This document shows, piece after piece, positions 43,158 through 54,586 of a stretch of 64,000 bases of DNA. How positions within the stretch are numbered: position 1 is the stretch's first letter; every line of letters begins with the position of its first letter. Location of the stretch: assembly GCA_902521655.1 (NCBI GenBank), contig CABYSM010000002.1, positions 21,930-85,929 on the forward strand, read 5' to 3'. The notes below the pieces were generated by a model. It did no database searches. It was not told where the DNA came from and saw nothing but the letters and a program-made list of their open reading frames with translations. This DNA is from an uncultured Pelagibacteraceae bacterium. GTDB lineage: Bacteria > Pseudomonadota > Alphaproteobacteria > Pelagibacterales > AG-422-B15. A program made the position numbers and the translations under genes.

Positions 43158-43847
43158 ATGAGAACAGGAATTATCGCAAAAAAAATAGGTATGAGTAACT
43201 TGTATACGCAAAGTGGAACAAATATTCCAGTGACTGTCTTGCATATTGATCAATGTCAGATAGTTGAAAGAGTTGACTCTACAGACACTAATGCTGACAA
43301 AGTTTTAGTCGGAGCATGTAAATTAAAAAAGGTTAATAAGGCTCAAAAAGGATTTTTTGAAAAGAAAAAGAGTGAGGCCTTTAGGTATCTCAGAGAATTT
43401 TCAATAGATAAAGACACTGAATTAAAGTCAGGAGACCAATTGAATGCTAGTCATTTTCAGGAAGGCCAATTTATCGATGTGTCTGGTTTCACAAAGGGTA
43501 AAGGATTTGCTGGAGTGATGAAAAGACATAACTTTTCAGGCTTGAGAGCCTCACATGGAGTTTCTGTATCTCATAGAAGCGCTGGTTCAACAGGACAGTG
43601 TCAGGATCCTGGTAAGGTCTTTAAAGGAAAAAAAATGGCTGGACAGTATGGCGATGTTCATAAAACACTGCAAAATTTACAAGTAGTAAAAGTTGATGAA
43701 GCGAAAAATATTATTTGCGTAAAGGGAGCTACTCCTGGTGCGCGAGGAACATGGCTAGTGGTTGAAGACTCTATCAAGAGAAATGATATTAAAGAAGTTG
43801 AAGGTACTTCTGCACAAGCAGAAAAATCAACTAAAAAGGATAAATAG
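43158..43847 (+). CDS. rplC: 50S ribosomal protein L3
   Basis: GIIAKKIGMSNLY, FTKGKGFAGVMKRHNFSGLRASHGVSVSHRSAGSTGQCQDPGKVFKGKKMAGQYG. Confidence 0.97.
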   Translation: MRTGIIAKKIGMSNLYTQSGTNIPVTVLHIDQCQIVERVDSTDTNADKVLVGACKLKKVNKAQKGFFEKKKSEAFRYLREFSIDKDTELKSGDQLNASHFQEGQFIDVSGFTKGKGFAGVMKRHNFSGLRASHGVSVSHRSAGSTGQCQDPGKVFKGKKMAGQYGDVHKTLQNLQVVKVDEAKNIICVKGATPGARGTWLVVEDSIKRNDIKEVEGTSAQAEKSTKKDK

Positions 43848-43849
43848 GA

Positions 43850-44470
43850 ATGCAACTAGAGCTAAATAAAATGAACGGCAAGAGCACAGAATCTATGGAG
43901 CTTAATGAAGCCATCTTTAATTTAAAACCAGATTTTTCAGTTATTAGTTCTCTTGTAAGATGGAATGAGTCTAATAAAAAACCTCTTCGCGCTAGGACCA
44001 AAAATCGTTCCGAAGTTGCAGGTACAACACAGAAATTGGGTAGGCAAAAAGGTGGTGGTGGAGCAAGACATGGTTCTAAGAAGGCAAATATATTTAGAAG
44101 TGGTGGTATGGCACATAATCTAAGGGGAGTAAGATCATTAAAGAAACTTCCAAAACGCCTAAGAAACCTGGCTGTTAAGCATATATTATCCGAAAAAGTA
44201 AAATGTAATGATCTAATTTTAATCGATGAACTCAAGATCGCTGAGCCAAAAACTAAGATCTTAAAGAACTATTTGGACAAACAAAAAATTAACTCTGCAC
44301 TGTTTTTAGAAGGGGATACGCCTAACCAAAATTTGTCTCTCGCAGCAAGAAATCTAAAGGACATTAAGTACTTGAGTGTTAAATCTGTGAATGCTCTTGA
44401 TCTTTTGAGACATCAGAAATTGATCATAAGTAAAGATGCATTAGCCCAACTAGAAAAGAATTATAAATAA
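43850..44470 (+). CDS. rplD: 50S ribosomal protein L4
   Basis: TRNRSEVAGT-like KNRSEVAGTTQKLGRQKGGGGARHGS; operon position. Confidence 0.96.
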   Translation: MQLELNKMNGKSTESMELNEAIFNLKPDFSVISSLVRWNESNKKPLRARTKNRSEVAGTTQKLGRQKGGGGARHGSKKANIFRSGGMAHNLRGVRSLKKLPKRLRNLAVKHILSEKVKCNDLILIDELKIAEPKTKILKNYLDKQKINSALFLEGDTPNQNLSLAARNLKDIKYLSVKSVNALDLLRHQKLIISKDALAQLEKNYK

Positions 44471-44471
44471 A

Positions 44472-44765
44472 ATGACTAGTATTAAAGATTTTAAAACAAT
44501 TATTAAGCCTATTATTACTGAGAAGTCTTCTTTGGGTGCAGAATTTAATCAAGTTACTTTTCAAGTTGATAAAACTAGCAATAAGAAAGAAATAAAAACT
44601 GCAATAGAAAATATATTTAAAGTAAAAGTAAAAAAAGTGAACACTTCAATAGTAAAGGGTAAGCTAAAAGCATTTAGGGGTTCGCTTGGAAAACGCTCTG
44701 ATTACAAGAAAGCTTTTGTAACTCTTGAAGAAGGTCAAACAATTGATTTGAATGCGGGAGTATAA
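44472..44765 (+). CDS. rplW: 50S ribosomal protein L23
   Basis: IIKPIITEKSSLGAEFNQVTFQVDKTSNKKEIKTAIENIFKVKVKKVNT. Confidence 0.96.
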   Translation: MTSIKDFKTIIKPIITEKSSLGAEFNQVTFQVDKTSNKKEIKTAIENIFKVKVKKVNTSIVKGKLKAFRGSLGKRSDYKKAFVTLEEGQTIDLNAGV

Positions 44766-44771
44766 TAAAAA

Positions 44772-45614
44772 ATGCCTTTAAAAAAATTCAGACCAAATAC
44801 ACCGGGAACACGCGGATTAACACTTGTTGATAAAAAAGGTTTATGGACTGGTAAACCAGTGAAGTCTCTTACTGTTGGCCTTTCGAAAAAAGGTGGAAGA
44901 AATAATACAGGCAGAATTACAATGAGACGAAAAGGTGGTGGACACAAAGCAAAATATAGAATTATTGATTTTAAAAGAAATAATACAGGTAGTGCAACTG
45001 TTGATAGAATTGAATATGATCCGAATAGATCTTCTTACATTGCACTAATTACATACACTGACGGAACAAAAAACTATATATTGGCACCAAAGGATTTAAA
45101 AGCTGGTGACCAAGTTATATCCGGTGAAAAAAAAGAAATCAGGATTGGCAATTGCATGCCCATGTCTGACATCCCAGTTGGAATAGATATACATAATATT
45201 GAGTTAAAAATTGGAAGTGGTGCACAGTTAGCTAGATCTGCTGGTTCCTCTACACAGATTGTTGGCAAGTCTGACGGATACGTAGCCATTAAGCTGCCCT
45301 CTGGTGAGCAAAGAAAAGTAAGAGAAGAATGCAGAGCTACAATTGGTGTTCTGTCAAATATTGATAAGAAAAACCAAAAATTAGGAAAAGCTGGAAGAAA
45401 AAGATGGTTAGGCGTTAGACCATCAGTAAGAGGTGTGGCTATGAATCCAATTGATCACCCTCATGGTGGAGGAGAAGGTAAAACATCTGGCGGTCGAGAT
45501 CCTGTTACTCCATGGGGAAAACCAACTAAGGGAAAAAAGACAAGAAATAATAAAAGAACGGATAAATTTATTATTAAGAGAAAAACTGACAAAAAAGCAA
45601 GGATAGAGGTTTAA
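44772..45614 (+). CDS. rplB: 50S ribosomal protein L2
   Basis: [52 protein letters not shown]. Confidence 0.98.
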   Translation: MPLKKFRPNTPGTRGLTLVDKKGLWTGKPVKSLTVGLSKKGGRNNTGRITMRRKGGGHKAKYRIIDFKRNNTGSATVDRIEYDPNRSSYIALITYTDGTKNYILAPKDLKAGDQVISGEKKEIRIGNCMPMSDIPVGIDIHNIELKIGSGAQLARSAGSSTQIVGKSDGYVAIKLPSGEQRKVREECRATIGVLSNIDKKNQKLGKAGRKRWLGVRPSVRGVAMNPIDHPHGGGEGKTSGGRDPVTPWGKPTKGKKTRNNKRTDKFIIKRKTDKKARIEV

Positions 45615-45616
45615 AA

Positions 45617-45889
45617 ATGACGAGATCTGTTTGGAAAGGGCCATTTGTTGATAGTCATCTATTAAAGAAAGTTAAGGCAGCAGGAGATGGTGGCAAAGGT
45701 GGTGTTATTAAAACGTGGTCAAGAAGATCTACTATTTTGCCTGAGTTCGTAGGGGTGAATTTTGCCGTGCATAATGGTAAGAGGTTTATTCCAGTCAACG
45801 TTACTGAGGATATGGTAGGCCATAAACTAGGAGAGTTTTCACCAACAAGAACTTTTAACAGTCATACTGGAGATAAAAAAACTAAATAA
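45617..45889 (+). CDS. rpsS: 30S ribosomal protein S19
   Basis: [46 protein letters not shown]. Confidence 0.98.
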   Translation: MTRSVWKGPFVDSHLLKKVKAAGDGGKGGVIKTWSRRSTILPEFVGVNFAVHNGKRFIPVNVTEDMVGHKLGEFSPTRTFNSHTGDKKTK

Positions 45890-45891
45890 TC

Positions 45892-46275
45892 ATGAAGCAC
45901 TTAATTAGAAAAGATAATGAAGCTTATGCCATTTTAAGAAATTTGAGGGTTAGTCCTTCAAAAGCGAATATTGTTCTTGAAATGATTAGAGGAAAGAAGG
46001 CTTCTGAGGCAATAAACCTTTTAAAGTTTTCTTCCAGAGGTATTGCCAAAGATATTAGCAAGGTACTAAATAGCGCAGTAGCGAATGCTGAAAACAATCA
46101 TCAGTTAGATATAGACATTTTACAGGTAACAGAAGCCTATTGTGGGAAGAGTATGGTCATGAAGCGATGGAGACCAAGAGCAAAAGGTAGACCAGGAAGA
46201 ATAAACAAGCATCTAACTAATGTAACAATTAAAGTTGCAGAATTACAAAATAAAAAATCGGAGAAAGAATCATAG
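45892..46275 (+). CDS. rplV: 50S ribosomal protein L22
   Basis: RVSPSKANIVLEMIRGKKASEAINLL, KRWRPRAKGRPGRINK. Confidence 0.97.
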   Translation: MKHLIRKDNEAYAILRNLRVSPSKANIVLEMIRGKKASEAINLLKFSSRGIAKDISKVLNSAVANAENNHQLDIDILQVTEAYCGKSMVMKRWRPRAKGRPGRINKHLTNVTIKVAELQNKKSEKES

Positions 46276-46278
46276 AAT

Positions 46279-46950
46279 ATGGGACAAAAAGTAAATCCTA
46301 TTGGGCTTAGATTAATCCTTAATAAAAAATGGCAATCAAAATGGTATGCCAACAAGAAGGAATTTGGTTCATTTTTACAAGAAGATCTTAAAATCAGATC
46401 ATATCTTGAAAAAAAACTGAAAAAATGCGCCGTAGCTAAAATTCAGATAGAAAGACCCGCAAAGAAAGCTCAAGTAACTATTTATTCAGCTCGACCAGGC
46501 TTAATTATTGGTAAAAAGGGTAGTGATATAGAAAAGCTAAAAAAGAAAATTTCAGAATTTACATCGGATGATGTTTCAATAAATTTGGTCGAGATCAGAA
46601 AGCCAGAGGTTGAAGCTCAACTAATAGCTGATGCAATTGCAGAACAACTTGAGAGAAGGGTTTCATTTAGAAGAGCAATGAAAAGATCTGTTCAATCTGC
46701 AATGAGACTAGGAGCTGATGGCATAAGAGTAAATTGTGGAGGCCGTCTTGGTGGAACTGAAATCGCTAGAACAGAATGGTATAGAGAGGGCAGAGTGCCG
46801 TTGCACACATTTAGGGCTAATGTTGATTATGCAATAGCTACTGCGAATACAACTTATGGTGCATGTGGCATCAAGGTATGGATATATAAAGGAGACATAG
46901 ACGATAATGCTCCACACGAAATGGAAAATAATCCAAATAAATTAGGATAA
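46279..46950 (+). CDS. rpsC: 30S ribosomal protein S3
   Basis: [14 protein letters not shown] motif [40 protein letters not shown]. Confidence 0.98.
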   Translation: MGQKVNPIGLRLILNKKWQSKWYANKKEFGSFLQEDLKIRSYLEKKLKKCAVAKIQIERPAKKAQVTIYSARPGLIIGKKGSDIEKLKKKISEFTSDDVSINLVEIRKPEVEAQLIADAIAEQLERRVSFRRAMKRSVQSAMRLGADGIRVNCGGRLGGTEIARTEWYREGRVPLHTFRANVDYAIATANTTYGACGIKVWIYKGDIDDNAPHEMENNPNKLG

Positions 46951-46953
46951 GTT

Positions 46954-47367
46954 ATGTTACAGCCAAAAAAAACAAAATTCAGAAAAGCTCACAAAGGTAG
47001 AATTAAAGGCGTTGCAACTTCTGCAACAAGTTTGAACTACGGAACTTATGGGCTAAAGGCCTTAGAAGCTGAGAGGATTACAGCCAGACAAATAGAAGCA
47101 GCAAGGGTTGCAATGACAAGGTTTATGAAAAGAGCGGGACGTGTTTGGGTTCGAATATTTCCAGATGTTCCAGTATCAAAAAAGCCAACAGAAGTAAGAA
47201 TGGGTAAAGGAAAAGGATCGCCAGAATTTTGGGCATGTCGGGTGAAGCCAGGAAAGATTTTATTTGAAGTTGACGGCGTCTCACAATCGATAGCAAAAGA
47301 AGCTTTTGGAAGAGCTTCCTCAAAGCTACCAATTAAGACCAAAGTAGTTGGACAACTCATAAAATAA
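46954..47367 (+). CDS. rplP: 50S ribosomal protein L16
   Basis: [58 protein letters not shown]. Confidence 0.98.
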   Translation: MLQPKKTKFRKAHKGRIKGVATSATSLNYGTYGLKALEAERITARQIEAARVAMTRFMKRAGRVWVRIFPDVPVSKKPTEVRMGKGKGSPEFWACRVKPGKILFEVDGVSQSIAKEAFGRASSKLPIKTKVVGQLIK

Positions 47368-47376
47368 AGGAAAAAG

Positions 47377-47568
47377 ATGAAGGTAGAAGAAATAAGAAAA
47401 AAAACAAATGATCAGCTTAAAACAGAGTTGAGCAACCTATATAAGGAGTCCTTTAACTTAAGATTCCAAAAGAGCTCTGGTCAGTTGGAAAATACTTCTC
47501 GTATATTTAAAGTTAGAAAGCTAATAGCAAGAATAAAAACAATAATGAATGAAAAATTAGGAAATTAA
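47377..47568 (+). CDS. rpmC: 50S ribosomal protein L29
   Basis: [40 protein letters not shown]. Confidence 0.96.
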   Translation: MKVEEIRKKTNDQLKTELSNLYKESFNLRFQKSSGQLENTSRIFKVRKLIARIKTIMNEKLGN

Positions 47569-47569
47569 T

Positions 47570-47797
47570 ATGCCAAAAAAAATACTTCAGGGAACAGTAA
47601 TCAGCAACAAACAAGATAAGACAATCACAGTGCTAGTTGAAAGAAAGTTTAAGCATCCTTTTTTAAAGAAAGTGATTAGGCGCTCAAAAAAGTACAGTGC
47701 ACACGATCCTGAAAATCAATTTAATACTGGTGATAAGGTAAAGATAATGGAGTCAAAACCAATTTCAAAACTTAAAAGATGGGTAGCTGTAAGTTAA
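47570..47797 (+). CDS. rpsQ: 30S ribosomal protein S17
   Basis: [42 protein letters not shown]. Confidence 0.97.
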   Translation: MPKKILQGTVISNKQDKTITVLVERKFKHPFLKKVIRRSKKYSAHDPENQFNTGDKVKIMESKPISKLKRWVAVS

Positions 47798-48166
47798 ATG
47801 ATACAAGTTGAGTCAAGACTTAGTGTAGCAGATAATTCAGGGGCAAAAGAAGTTCTCTGTATAAAAGTATTAGGTGGATCTAAAAGAAGATTTGCATCAG
47901 TTGGCGATATAATAGTGGTAACAGTAAAAGATGCTATTCCTAAAGGAAAAGTAAAAAAAGGTACAGTACATAAAGCTGTGATAGTAAGAACAAGAAAAGA
48001 ATTAAAGAGAGTTGATGGTAGTACAATAAAATTTGATTCAAATGCAGCGGTTCTTATTAATACTCAGGGCGAACCAGTGGGCACAAGAATATTTGGCCCA
48101 GTTTGCAGAGAACTGAGAATGAAGAAACAAATGAAAATTATTTCTCTTGCTCCGGAGGTTTTATAA
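47798..48166 (+). CDS. rplN: 50S ribosomal protein L14
   Basis: [44 protein letters not shown]. Confidence 0.98.
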   Translation: MIQVESRLSVADNSGAKEVLCIKVLGGSKRRFASVGDIIVVTVKDAIPKGKVKKGTVHKAVIVRTRKELKRVDGSTIKFDSNAAVLINTQGEPVGTRIFGPVCRELRMKKQMKIISLAPEVL

Positions 48167-48477
48167 TGTCTATGAGAATAAAAAAAGGGGACCAAGTAAC
48201 TGTAAATACAGGAAAAGATAAAGGTAAAGAAGGTGAAGTTATTATGATACTAGGCCATAAAGCTGTCGTAAAGGGTGTAAACATGTCAAAAAAACACCAG
48301 AAGCAAGACCAAAAAAATGAAGGAGGCATTATCAATAAAGAAATGCCAATAACTCTGTCAAACTTAATGCTGCTTGATAAGAAAACAAAAAAAGGAACAC
48401 GGGTTGGCTATTCTTTTTTGAAAGATAATAAAAAGGTAAGAATAAATGTTAAAACAGGAGAGCAAATTGATGGATAA
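48166..48477 (+). CDS. rplX: 50S ribosomal protein L24
   Basis: [28 protein letters not shown] at 48166 (TAATG overlap with rplN), not the track start at 48103. Confidence 0.96.
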   Translation: MSMRIKKGDQVTVNTGKDKGKEGEVIMILGHKAVVKGVNMSKKHQKQDQKNEGGIINKEMPITLSNLMLLDKKTKKGTRVGYSFLKDNKKVRINVKTGEQIDG

Positions 48478-49021
48478 TTATACTCCAAGACTTAAAGAGC
48501 TTTATACCGAAACAATAGTACCAAAGTTAAAAGAAAAGCTATCTAGGCAAAATACTCTTTCATTGCCAAAGTTGTCTAAAGTATCTTTGAATATGGGATT
48601 AGGTGATGCTGTGAATGATAATAAAGTTATACAATCAGCATCTGACCAACTTGCAGTTATTTCTGGACAGTTGCCATTGGTTACAAAAGCAAGAAAATCC
48701 ATTGCTACATTTAAAATCAGAGATGGAATGCCACTAGGAGTAAAGGTAACTCTCAGAGGTCATAGAATGTACGAATTTATTGACAGACTTGTGATTATTG
48801 CTTTGCCAAGAATCAGAGATTTTAGAGGCTTAAATAAAAATAGCTTTGATGGTCAAGGCAATTATTCTTTTGGCATTAAGGAATGCACAATATTCCCTGA
48901 AATTAATGTAGATAAAATTGATAAAACTCGTGGCTTAGATATTGCAATCTGCACAACGGCAAAAAATGATGATGAGGCATTACTTCTCTTAAAATTTTTA
49001 AATTTCCCAATAATAGATTAG
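48470..49021 (+). CDS. rplE: 50S ribosomal protein L5
   Basis: [48 protein letters not shown] at 48470 with upstream GGAG, overlapping the rplX end. Confidence 0.97.
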   Translation: MDNYTPRLKELYTETIVPKLKEKLSRQNTLSLPKLSKVSLNMGLGDAVNDNKVIQSASDQLAVISGQLPLVTKARKSIATFKIRDGMPLGVKVTLRGHRMYEFIDRLVIIALPRIRDFRGLNKNSFDGQGNYSFGIKECTIFPEINVDKIDKTRGLDIAICTTAKNDDEALLLLKFLNFPIID

Positions 49022-49029
49022 GTAAAAAT

Positions 49030-49335
49030 ATGGCAAAAAAAAGCTCTATAGAAAAAAATAAACGTAGAATTCAAATGTCGGAAAAAGATCTAAATAAGAG
49101 ATCTCAATTAAAAGATCTTATTATGAACAAATCTACTCCGATTGATGAAAGATTTCAGGCCCAATTAAAGTTGTCCAAACTTCGAAGGAATGGAGCGAGA
49201 ACAAGGGTTAGAAATAGATGTGAATTGACTGGCAGGCCTAGAGGTTATCATAAAAGAGTAAGATTATCTCGTATAGCTCTTAGAGATTTAGCTTCAAAGG
49301 GTCAAATACCAGGAATGAATAAATCAAGTTGGTAG
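49030..49335 (+). CDS. rpsN: 30S ribosomal protein S14
   Basis: RNRCELTGRPRGYHKRVRLSRIALRDLASKGQIPGMNKSSW (zinc-independent type). Confidence 0.97.
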   Translation: MAKKSSIEKNKRRIQMSEKDLNKRSQLKDLIMNKSTPIDERFQAQLKLSKLRRNGARTRVRNRCELTGRPRGYHKRVRLSRIALRDLASKGQIPGMNKSSW

Positions 49336-49347
49336 AAAGGAAAAAAT

Positions 49348-49746
49348 ATGTCATTACAAGATCCATTATCAGATTTATTTAGCAGAATAAGAAATGCACA
49401 AATGCGCAATAAGCCAATTGTTTCTTCTCCTGTTTCTAAGATGAGAGAAAGTATATTAGAGGTTTTAAAAAATGAGGGGTATATAAGAGGTTATGCTCGC
49501 ACTAAACACACATCAGGAAAAGAAGAATTAGATATAGAATTAAAGTATGATGATAGAGGTCCGGTAATATCTGATATCACAAGAATTTCTAAACCGGGAA
49601 GAAGGGTTTATTCTGGGGCTGAGAGAATACCTTATGTTCATAATGGTCTGGGTATATCTATCATCTCTACATCAAAAGGAGTCATGACCGATACTGACGC
49701 GCGAGAACAAAAAGTTGGTGGTGAAATAATCTGTAAGGTCTTTTAA
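49348..49746 (+). CDS. rpsH: 30S ribosomal protein S8
   Basis: [43 protein letters not shown]. Confidence 0.98.
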   Translation: MSLQDPLSDLFSRIRNAQMRNKPIVSSPVSKMRESILEVLKNEGYIRGYARTKHTSGKEELDIELKYDDRGPVISDITRISKPGRRVYSGAERIPYVHNGLGISIISTSKGVMTDTDAREQKVGGEIICKVF

Positions 49747-49748
49747 TT

Positions 49749-50282
49749 ATGTCAAGAGTTGGTTCAAAAGAAATAACGATACCTGATACTGTTAAAGTAA
49801 ATATGCAGGATGGTATTTTCATGGCTGAGGGCCCAATGGGGAAACTTGAATCTCCTCTAAATGAAGATATTGAAATTAATATTGAGGAAAATATTATCAA
49901 AATGAAGCCCAAGAGTGAAAATAAATCTCTTTTACCATTCTGGGGGTTGCAGAGAAATATTGTAAACAACATTATAGTTGGCGTAAGTGAAGGATTTTCA
50001 AAAAAATTAGAAATGAATGGTGTTGGGTATAGAGCTACTCTTAAAGGGAAAGTACTTGAATTAATGCTCGGCTTTAGTCATCCAATTAATTATGAAATTC
50101 CAGAGGATATTTCAGTATCTGTTGACAAGCAGAACAACATTGAAATAAAGGGTCCTAACAAACAATTGGTGGGACAAACAGCTGCAGAAATTAGATCATT
50201 TAGAGGGCCAGAGCCTTATAAAGGTAAGGGAATTAAGTATGCAGACGAGTATATTAATCGAAAAGAAGGTAAGAAAAAATAA
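49749..50282 (+). CDS. rplF: 50S ribosomal protein L6
   Basis: MSRVGSKEITIP, GVSEGFSKKLEMNGVGYRA, GPEPYKGKGIKYADE. Confidence 0.98.
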   Translation: MSRVGSKEITIPDTVKVNMQDGIFMAEGPMGKLESPLNEDIEINIEENIIKMKPKSENKSLLPFWGLQRNIVNNIIVGVSEGFSKKLEMNGVGYRATLKGKVLELMLGFSHPINYEIPEDISVSVDKQNNIEIKGPNKQLVGQTAAEIRSFRGPEPYKGKGIKYADEYINRKEGKKK

Positions 50283-50629
50283 TGCCTATTTCAATTAAAC
50301 AAAAAAGATCCAATAGGATTAGATACAAACTTAAGAAGAACAACAAAGGGCTTCCAAGACTCTCTGTATTCAAATCTTCAAAATGTCTCTATGTGCAAAT
50401 TATTGATGATAATCAAGGTAAAACTATTTGCAGCGCGTCATCAGTAAAGTCAGCTAAGCAGAAAAATGCATGCAATATTGAAAATGCAAAAATACTTGGA
50501 GCGGAAATTGCCAAGGCTGCCAAAGAAAAAGGAATTACAAATATTTATCTTGATCGTGGACCAAATATTTATCACGGGATTATTAAAAATATTGCAGATG
50601 AAGCAAGATCAAACGGCTTAAGTTTTTAA
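50282..50629 (+). CDS. rplR: 50S ribosomal protein L18
   Basis: RLSVFKSSKCLYVQIIDD, KGITNIYLDRGPNIYHGIIKNIADEARSNGLSF. Confidence 0.97.
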   Translation: MPISIKQKRSNRIRYKLKKNNKGLPRLSVFKSSKCLYVQIIDDNQGKTICSASSVKSAKQKNACNIENAKILGAEIAKAAKEKGITNIYLDRGPNIYHGIIKNIADEARSNGLSF

Positions 50630-50638
50630 GGGAAAATT

Positions 50639-51175
50639 ATGAATAAAGAAAATAAAAATAGAGATAAAGATCAAAACGGCGTTGAAATAAAAGATAAGCT
50701 AGTTGCAATTAATAGAGTGACTAAGGTTGTTAAAGGTGGAAGGCGTTTTGGTTTTGCGGCATTAGTAGTTGCAGGAGATGAGTCAGGAAAGGTCGGGTTT
50801 GGGCATGGAAAAGCTAAAGAGGTTCCTGAGGCAATAAAGAAAGCCACTGATTCAGCAAAAAAGACACTTATTAAAGTGCCACTTAGAGAAGGTAGAACGC
50901 TGCATCATGATATAGTTGGCGTACATGGTTCATCTAAAGTAGTTATGAGATCTGCTCCATCCGGTACAGGAATAATTGCTGGCGGTTCAGTGAGAGCAGT
51001 ATTTGAATTACTCGGAGTCCAAGATATAGTTGCAAAATCTGTTGGAAGCACGAATCCATACAACATTATAAGAGCTGCAGTTGATGGTTTAAAAAATCAA
51101 AAATCACCTAAGATAATAGCCGCAAGAAGAAGTAAAAAAGTTGGCAATATCACCTCTGCGAGAGAGTCATCATGA
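50639..51175 (+). CDS. rpsE: 30S ribosomal protein S5
   Basis: [46 protein letters not shown]. Confidence 0.98.
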   Translation: MNKENKNRDKDQNGVEIKDKLVAINRVTKVVKGGRRFGFAALVVAGDESGKVGFGHGKAKEVPEAIKKATDSAKKTLIKVPLREGRTLHHDIVGVHGSSKVVMRSAPSGTGIIAGGSVRAVFELLGVQDIVAKSVGSTNPYNIIRAAVDGLKNQKSPKIIAARRSKKVGNITSARESS

Positions 51176-51354
51176 GTAAGAAGATAAAAATTACTCTAAC
51201 AAAAAGTACAATAGGGTCACAAAAAGATCAGATTGCAACTGTAAGAGGTTTAGGTTTAAGAAAATTAAATAGCAACGTGATACTTGATTTTACTCCTGCA
51301 ATTAGTGGCATGGTAAAAAAAGTGGAGCATTTAATTAAAACGGAAGAGCAATAA
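51172..51354 (+). CDS. rpmD: 50S ribosomal protein L30
   Basis: [31 protein letters not shown]. Confidence 0.96.
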   Translation: MSKKIKITLTKSTIGSQKDQIATVRGLGLRKLNSNVILDFTPAISGMVKKVEHLIKTEEQ

Positions 51355-51355
51355 A

Positions 51356-51820
51356 ATGAAATTAAATGAAACAGTAAAACATAGTTCGTACAGGTCAAAG
51401 AAAAGAGTAGGTAGAGGTATCGGATCAGGTAAAGGTAAGACGTCAGGAAGCGGACATAAAGGTCAAAAAGCCAGGTCAGGGGTAGCAATAAATGGTTTTG
51501 AAGGTGGTCAAATGCCACTTCATAGAAGACTGCCTAAATTTGGGTTTAAAAACTTCGCAAAGAAAAATTATTATGAATTGAATTTAGACTCAATTCAAAA
51601 ACTAATAGACAAGAATTCTATAAAAGAGGATCAGTCGATTAATATTCTTCTTTTAAAAAAATTAGGAATAGTAAAAAATAAAGATAAAAGATCTCTTAAA
51701 ATTCTTGGCACAGGTGAGCTAAAAGCAAAAAATCCTATTGAGTGTGTGAAGGTTACAAAATCAGCTGAGGATAAAATAAAAAAACTTGGTATAGAACTAA
51801 AGATCAATCAAGGAAAATAG
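51356..51820 (+). CDS. rplO: 50S ribosomal protein L15
   Basis: KRVGRGIGSGKGKTSGSGHKGQKARSG, FEGGQMPLHRRLPKFGF. Confidence 0.98.
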   Translation: MKLNETVKHSSYRSKKRVGRGIGSGKGKTSGSGHKGQKARSGVAINGFEGGQMPLHRRLPKFGFKNFAKKNYYELNLDSIQKLIDKNSIKEDQSINILLLKKLGIVKNKDKRSLKILGTGELKAKNPIECVKVTKSAEDKIKKLGIELKINQGK

Positions 51821-51825
51821 TTATA

Positions 51826-53157
51826 ATGGCATCTGCTGCTGAAAAATTAGCATCTAACTTTAACTTTAGTGTATTTTCGAAAGCCACGGAACTGAAGCGA
51901 AGAATTTGGTTTACTTTAGGGGCTTTAATTATTTATAGATTTGGTACTTACATTCCACTACCTGGAATTGATATAGAGCAATTGAAATTACTTGTAGAAA
52001 CAAACCAAAGCGGAATTCTTGGAATGTTTGACGTTTTTGCAGGTGGTGCGATAAGTCGTATGGCCATATTTGCATTAGGTATAATGCCATATATATCTTC
52101 TTCAATTATAATGCAGCTAATGACGAGTGTATCGCCGCATTTAGCTAATCTTAAAAAAGAGGGCGAACCTGGAAGACGTAAAATTACTCAATATACAAGA
52201 TATGGAACAGTAATATTGGCGCTTCTTCAAGGGTATGGTATCTCAGTAGGCCTTGAATCAGCTGGAAAAGTTGTAACAGATCCAGGCCTATTCTTTAGGT
52301 TATCGACTACGATTACCTTAACTGGCGGAACAGTATTTTTAATGTGGCTTGGTGAGCAGATTACAAGCCGTGGTATAGGAAATGGTATTTCATTAATAAT
52401 TTTCTCAGGAATTGTAGCTGAAATTCCCAGCGCTTTAATTAATACTATGACCTTGGGAAGGCAGGGAACTATATCCACGATCACACTATTACTCTTATTA
52501 ATAATGATTATTGCTATCGTAGTTTTCATTGTTTTTATGGAAAGAGCTCAAAGAAGGTTGATAGTTCAATACCCAAAAAGACAAATGGGTAATAAAATGT
52601 TTGCTGGTGATAGTTCTCATTTACCCTTAAAACTTAATACTGCTGGAGTAATACCTGCAATTTTTGCATCTTCAATACTATTGCTTCCAATAACCATTGC
52701 AAATTTTAATGTATCAGCTGAGCCTGGACTTTTAAATGATATTGCGGCACTTCTAGGCAGAGGCCAACCCGCTTATATGTTATTATATGCTTCAGCAATA
52801 ATCTTTTTTGCATTTTTCTATACTTCAATTGTTTTTAACCCTTCTGAGACGGCAGATAACCTAAAGAGACAAGGAGGATTTATTCCTGGAATACGTCCAG
52901 GAGAAAAAACAGCAGAGTATATTGACTTTGTTCTTTCTAGAATCACAACCATAGGCGCGATGTACCTAGCTTTTGTTTGTATATTACCAGAAATATTAAT
53001 ATCTCAGTACTCAATTCCTTTTTATCTTGGAGGTACATCTTTACTTATTGTTGTAGTGGTTGGCATGGACACAGTAGGACAAATACAAAGTCACTTGTTT
53101 GCCTATCAATATGAATCTCTTATCAAAAAATCACGACTGAGAGGATCACGGCGATGA
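51826..53157 (+). CDS. secY: Protein translocase subunit SecY
   Basis: FGTYIPLPGID, GIMPYISSSIIMQLMT, RGIGNGISLIIFSGI, ten-TM pattern. Confidence 0.98.
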   Translation: MASAAEKLASNFNFSVFSKATELKRRIWFTLGALIIYRFGTYIPLPGIDIEQLKLLVETNQSGILGMFDVFAGGAISRMAIFALGIMPYISSSIIMQLMTSVSPHLANLKKEGEPGRRKITQYTRYGTVILALLQGYGISVGLESAGKVVTDPGLFFRLSTTITLTGGTVFLMWLGEQITSRGIGNGISLIIFSGIVAEIPSALINTMTLGRQGTISTITLLLLLIMIIAIVVFIVFMERAQRRLIVQYPKRQMGNKMFAGDSSHLPLKLNTAGVIPAIFASSILLLPITIANFNVSAEPGLLNDIAALLGRGQPAYMLLYASAIIFFAFFYTSIVFNPSETADNLKRQGGFIPGIRPGEKTAEYIDFVLSRITTIGAMYLAFVCILPEILISQYSIPFYLGGTSLLIVVVVGMDTVGQIQSHLFAYQYESLIKKSRLRGSRR

Positions 53158-53732
53158 ATATAGTTTTGTTTGGACCCCCAGGTGCCGGTAAAGGGACTCA
53201 AGCAAAATTGATATGTGAAAAATATTTCCTTAATCATCTCTCAACAGGTGATCTATTAAGAAAAGAAAGCATTAAAGAAACAAGTTTAGGTATTCAAATA
53301 AAAAATACAATAAATGATGGTAAATTAGTATCAAATGAAACGACCATTGAATTGATAAAGCAATTTATAAATGAAAATAAAAACAATAAAAAAGGATTCC
53401 TGTTTGATGGCTTCCCAAGAAATAAAAATCAGGCTGAGCTACTCGACCATTTAATGGAAAGCATTAATGAAAAAATACTCTGTGTGATTTTGCTTAATGT
53501 TAACGAAGATGTATTAAAGGAAAGAATTATGAAAAGGAGTATAACAGAAGGTCGTTCTGATGATAACTTGGAAATATTATCTAAGAGACTTCATACTTAC
53601 TCTTCTGAAACAGAGCCTTTAATTGAATACTATTCTTCTCAGAATCTTGTCAGAAAAGTTCACGGGACAGGAGAAATAAGTGATATAAATCAAGGGATTA
53701 GTTCTCATATAGAGGCCTCTTTAAATGCTTGA
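53154..53732 (+). CDS. adk: Adenylate kinase
   Basis: MNIVLFGPPGAGKGTQAKLICEKY, HLSTGDLLR, FLFDGFPRNKNQAELL (short-LID form). Confidence 0.97.
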   Translation: MNIVLFGPPGAGKGTQAKLICEKYFLNHLSTGDLLRKESIKETSLGIQIKNTINDGKLVSNETTIELIKQFINENKNNKKGFLFDGFPRNKNQAELLDHLMESINEKILCVILLNVNEDVLKERIMKRSITEGRSDDNLEILSKRLHTYSSETEPLIEYYSSQNLVRKVHGTGEISDINQGISSHIEASLNA

Positions 53733-53795
53733 CCAATTGATCAATAATCATATAATCCCGCATTCTCTCAATAATTCTTTTTTTAGGTTCTAATC

Positions 53796-54173
53796 ATGGC
53801 AAGGATTGCTGGTATAAACATTCCAACACAAAAGAAGCTAAAAATAGCACTCACTTATGTTTACGGTATTGGCAATAAGGTTTCTAACGATATTTGTTTA
53901 AAAGCTAACGTTGACTCAAATGCAAGAGTTCAAGATTTATCTGAGTCAGAAATTAAAAATATATCAGATGTAATTTCTTCATCATTTTTAGTTGAAGGTG
54001 ATTTAAGAAGAGAAGTTTCAGGTAATATTAAAAGATTAAAAGACCTAGGCACTTATAGAGGTGTAAGACACAGAAGAAATTTACCTTGTAGAGGTCAAAG
54101 AACTCACACCAACGCTCGAACAAAAAAAGGTAAAGCAATTGCAATTGCGGGTAAGAAGAAAGTTACTAAATAA
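53796..54173 (+). CDS. rpsM: 30S ribosomal protein S13
   Basis: [54 protein letters not shown]. Confidence 0.98.
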   Translation: MARIAGINIPTQKKLKIALTYVYGIGNKVSNDICLKANVDSNARVQDLSESEIKNISDVISSSFLVEGDLRREVSGNIKRLKDLGTYRGVRHRRNLPCRGQRTHTNARTKKGKAIAIAGKKKVTK

Positions 54174-54175
54174 TT

Positions 54176-54565
54176 ATGGCTGAAGTTAAGACAACAAAAA
54201 AAAAGAAACAAAGAAAAAGTATTATTTCAGGGCTTGCCTATATAAACGCGACCTTCAATAATACAATGATTACTATTACGGACGAGCAGGGCAATAGTAT
54301 TGCTTGGTCCTCTGCAGGAGTTAAGGGCTTTAAAGGCTCTAGAAAATCAACTCCATACGCAGCTCAAATTGCTGCGGAAGATGCCGGGACGAAAGCTAAA
54401 GAATTCGGCTTAAAGAATTTACAGGTATTCGTTAAAGGTCCTGGTGGTGGACGTGAATCTGCTCTTCGTGCACTTCAGGCTATTGGTTTTTATATAACGT
54501 CAATAAAAGATACCACGCCCATTCCACATAATGGATGCAGGCCACCGAAGAAGAGAAGAGTTTAG
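54176..54565 (+). CDS. rpsK: 30S ribosomal protein S11
   Basis: [50 protein letters not shown]. Confidence 0.98.
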   Translation: MAEVKTTKKKKQRKSIISGLAYINATFNNTMITITDEQGNSIAWSSAGVKGFKGSRKSTPYAAQIAAEDAGTKAKEFGLKNLQVFVKGPGGGRESALRALQAIGFYITSIKDTTPIPHNGCRPPKKRRV

Positions 54566-54586
54566 TTTTTTATAAGAGGAATAACC

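Noticed and set aside
48103-48165. Extended rplX start within rplN
   Set aside because: The 21 extra residues do not resemble L24; ATG at 48166 fits the family and operon overlap.
53733-53795. Possible missing rpmJ (L36) between secY/adk and rpsM
   Set aside because: The 63-nt gap has no L36 frame, but the secY-adk-rpsM order without rpmJ is normal in alphaproteobacteria.
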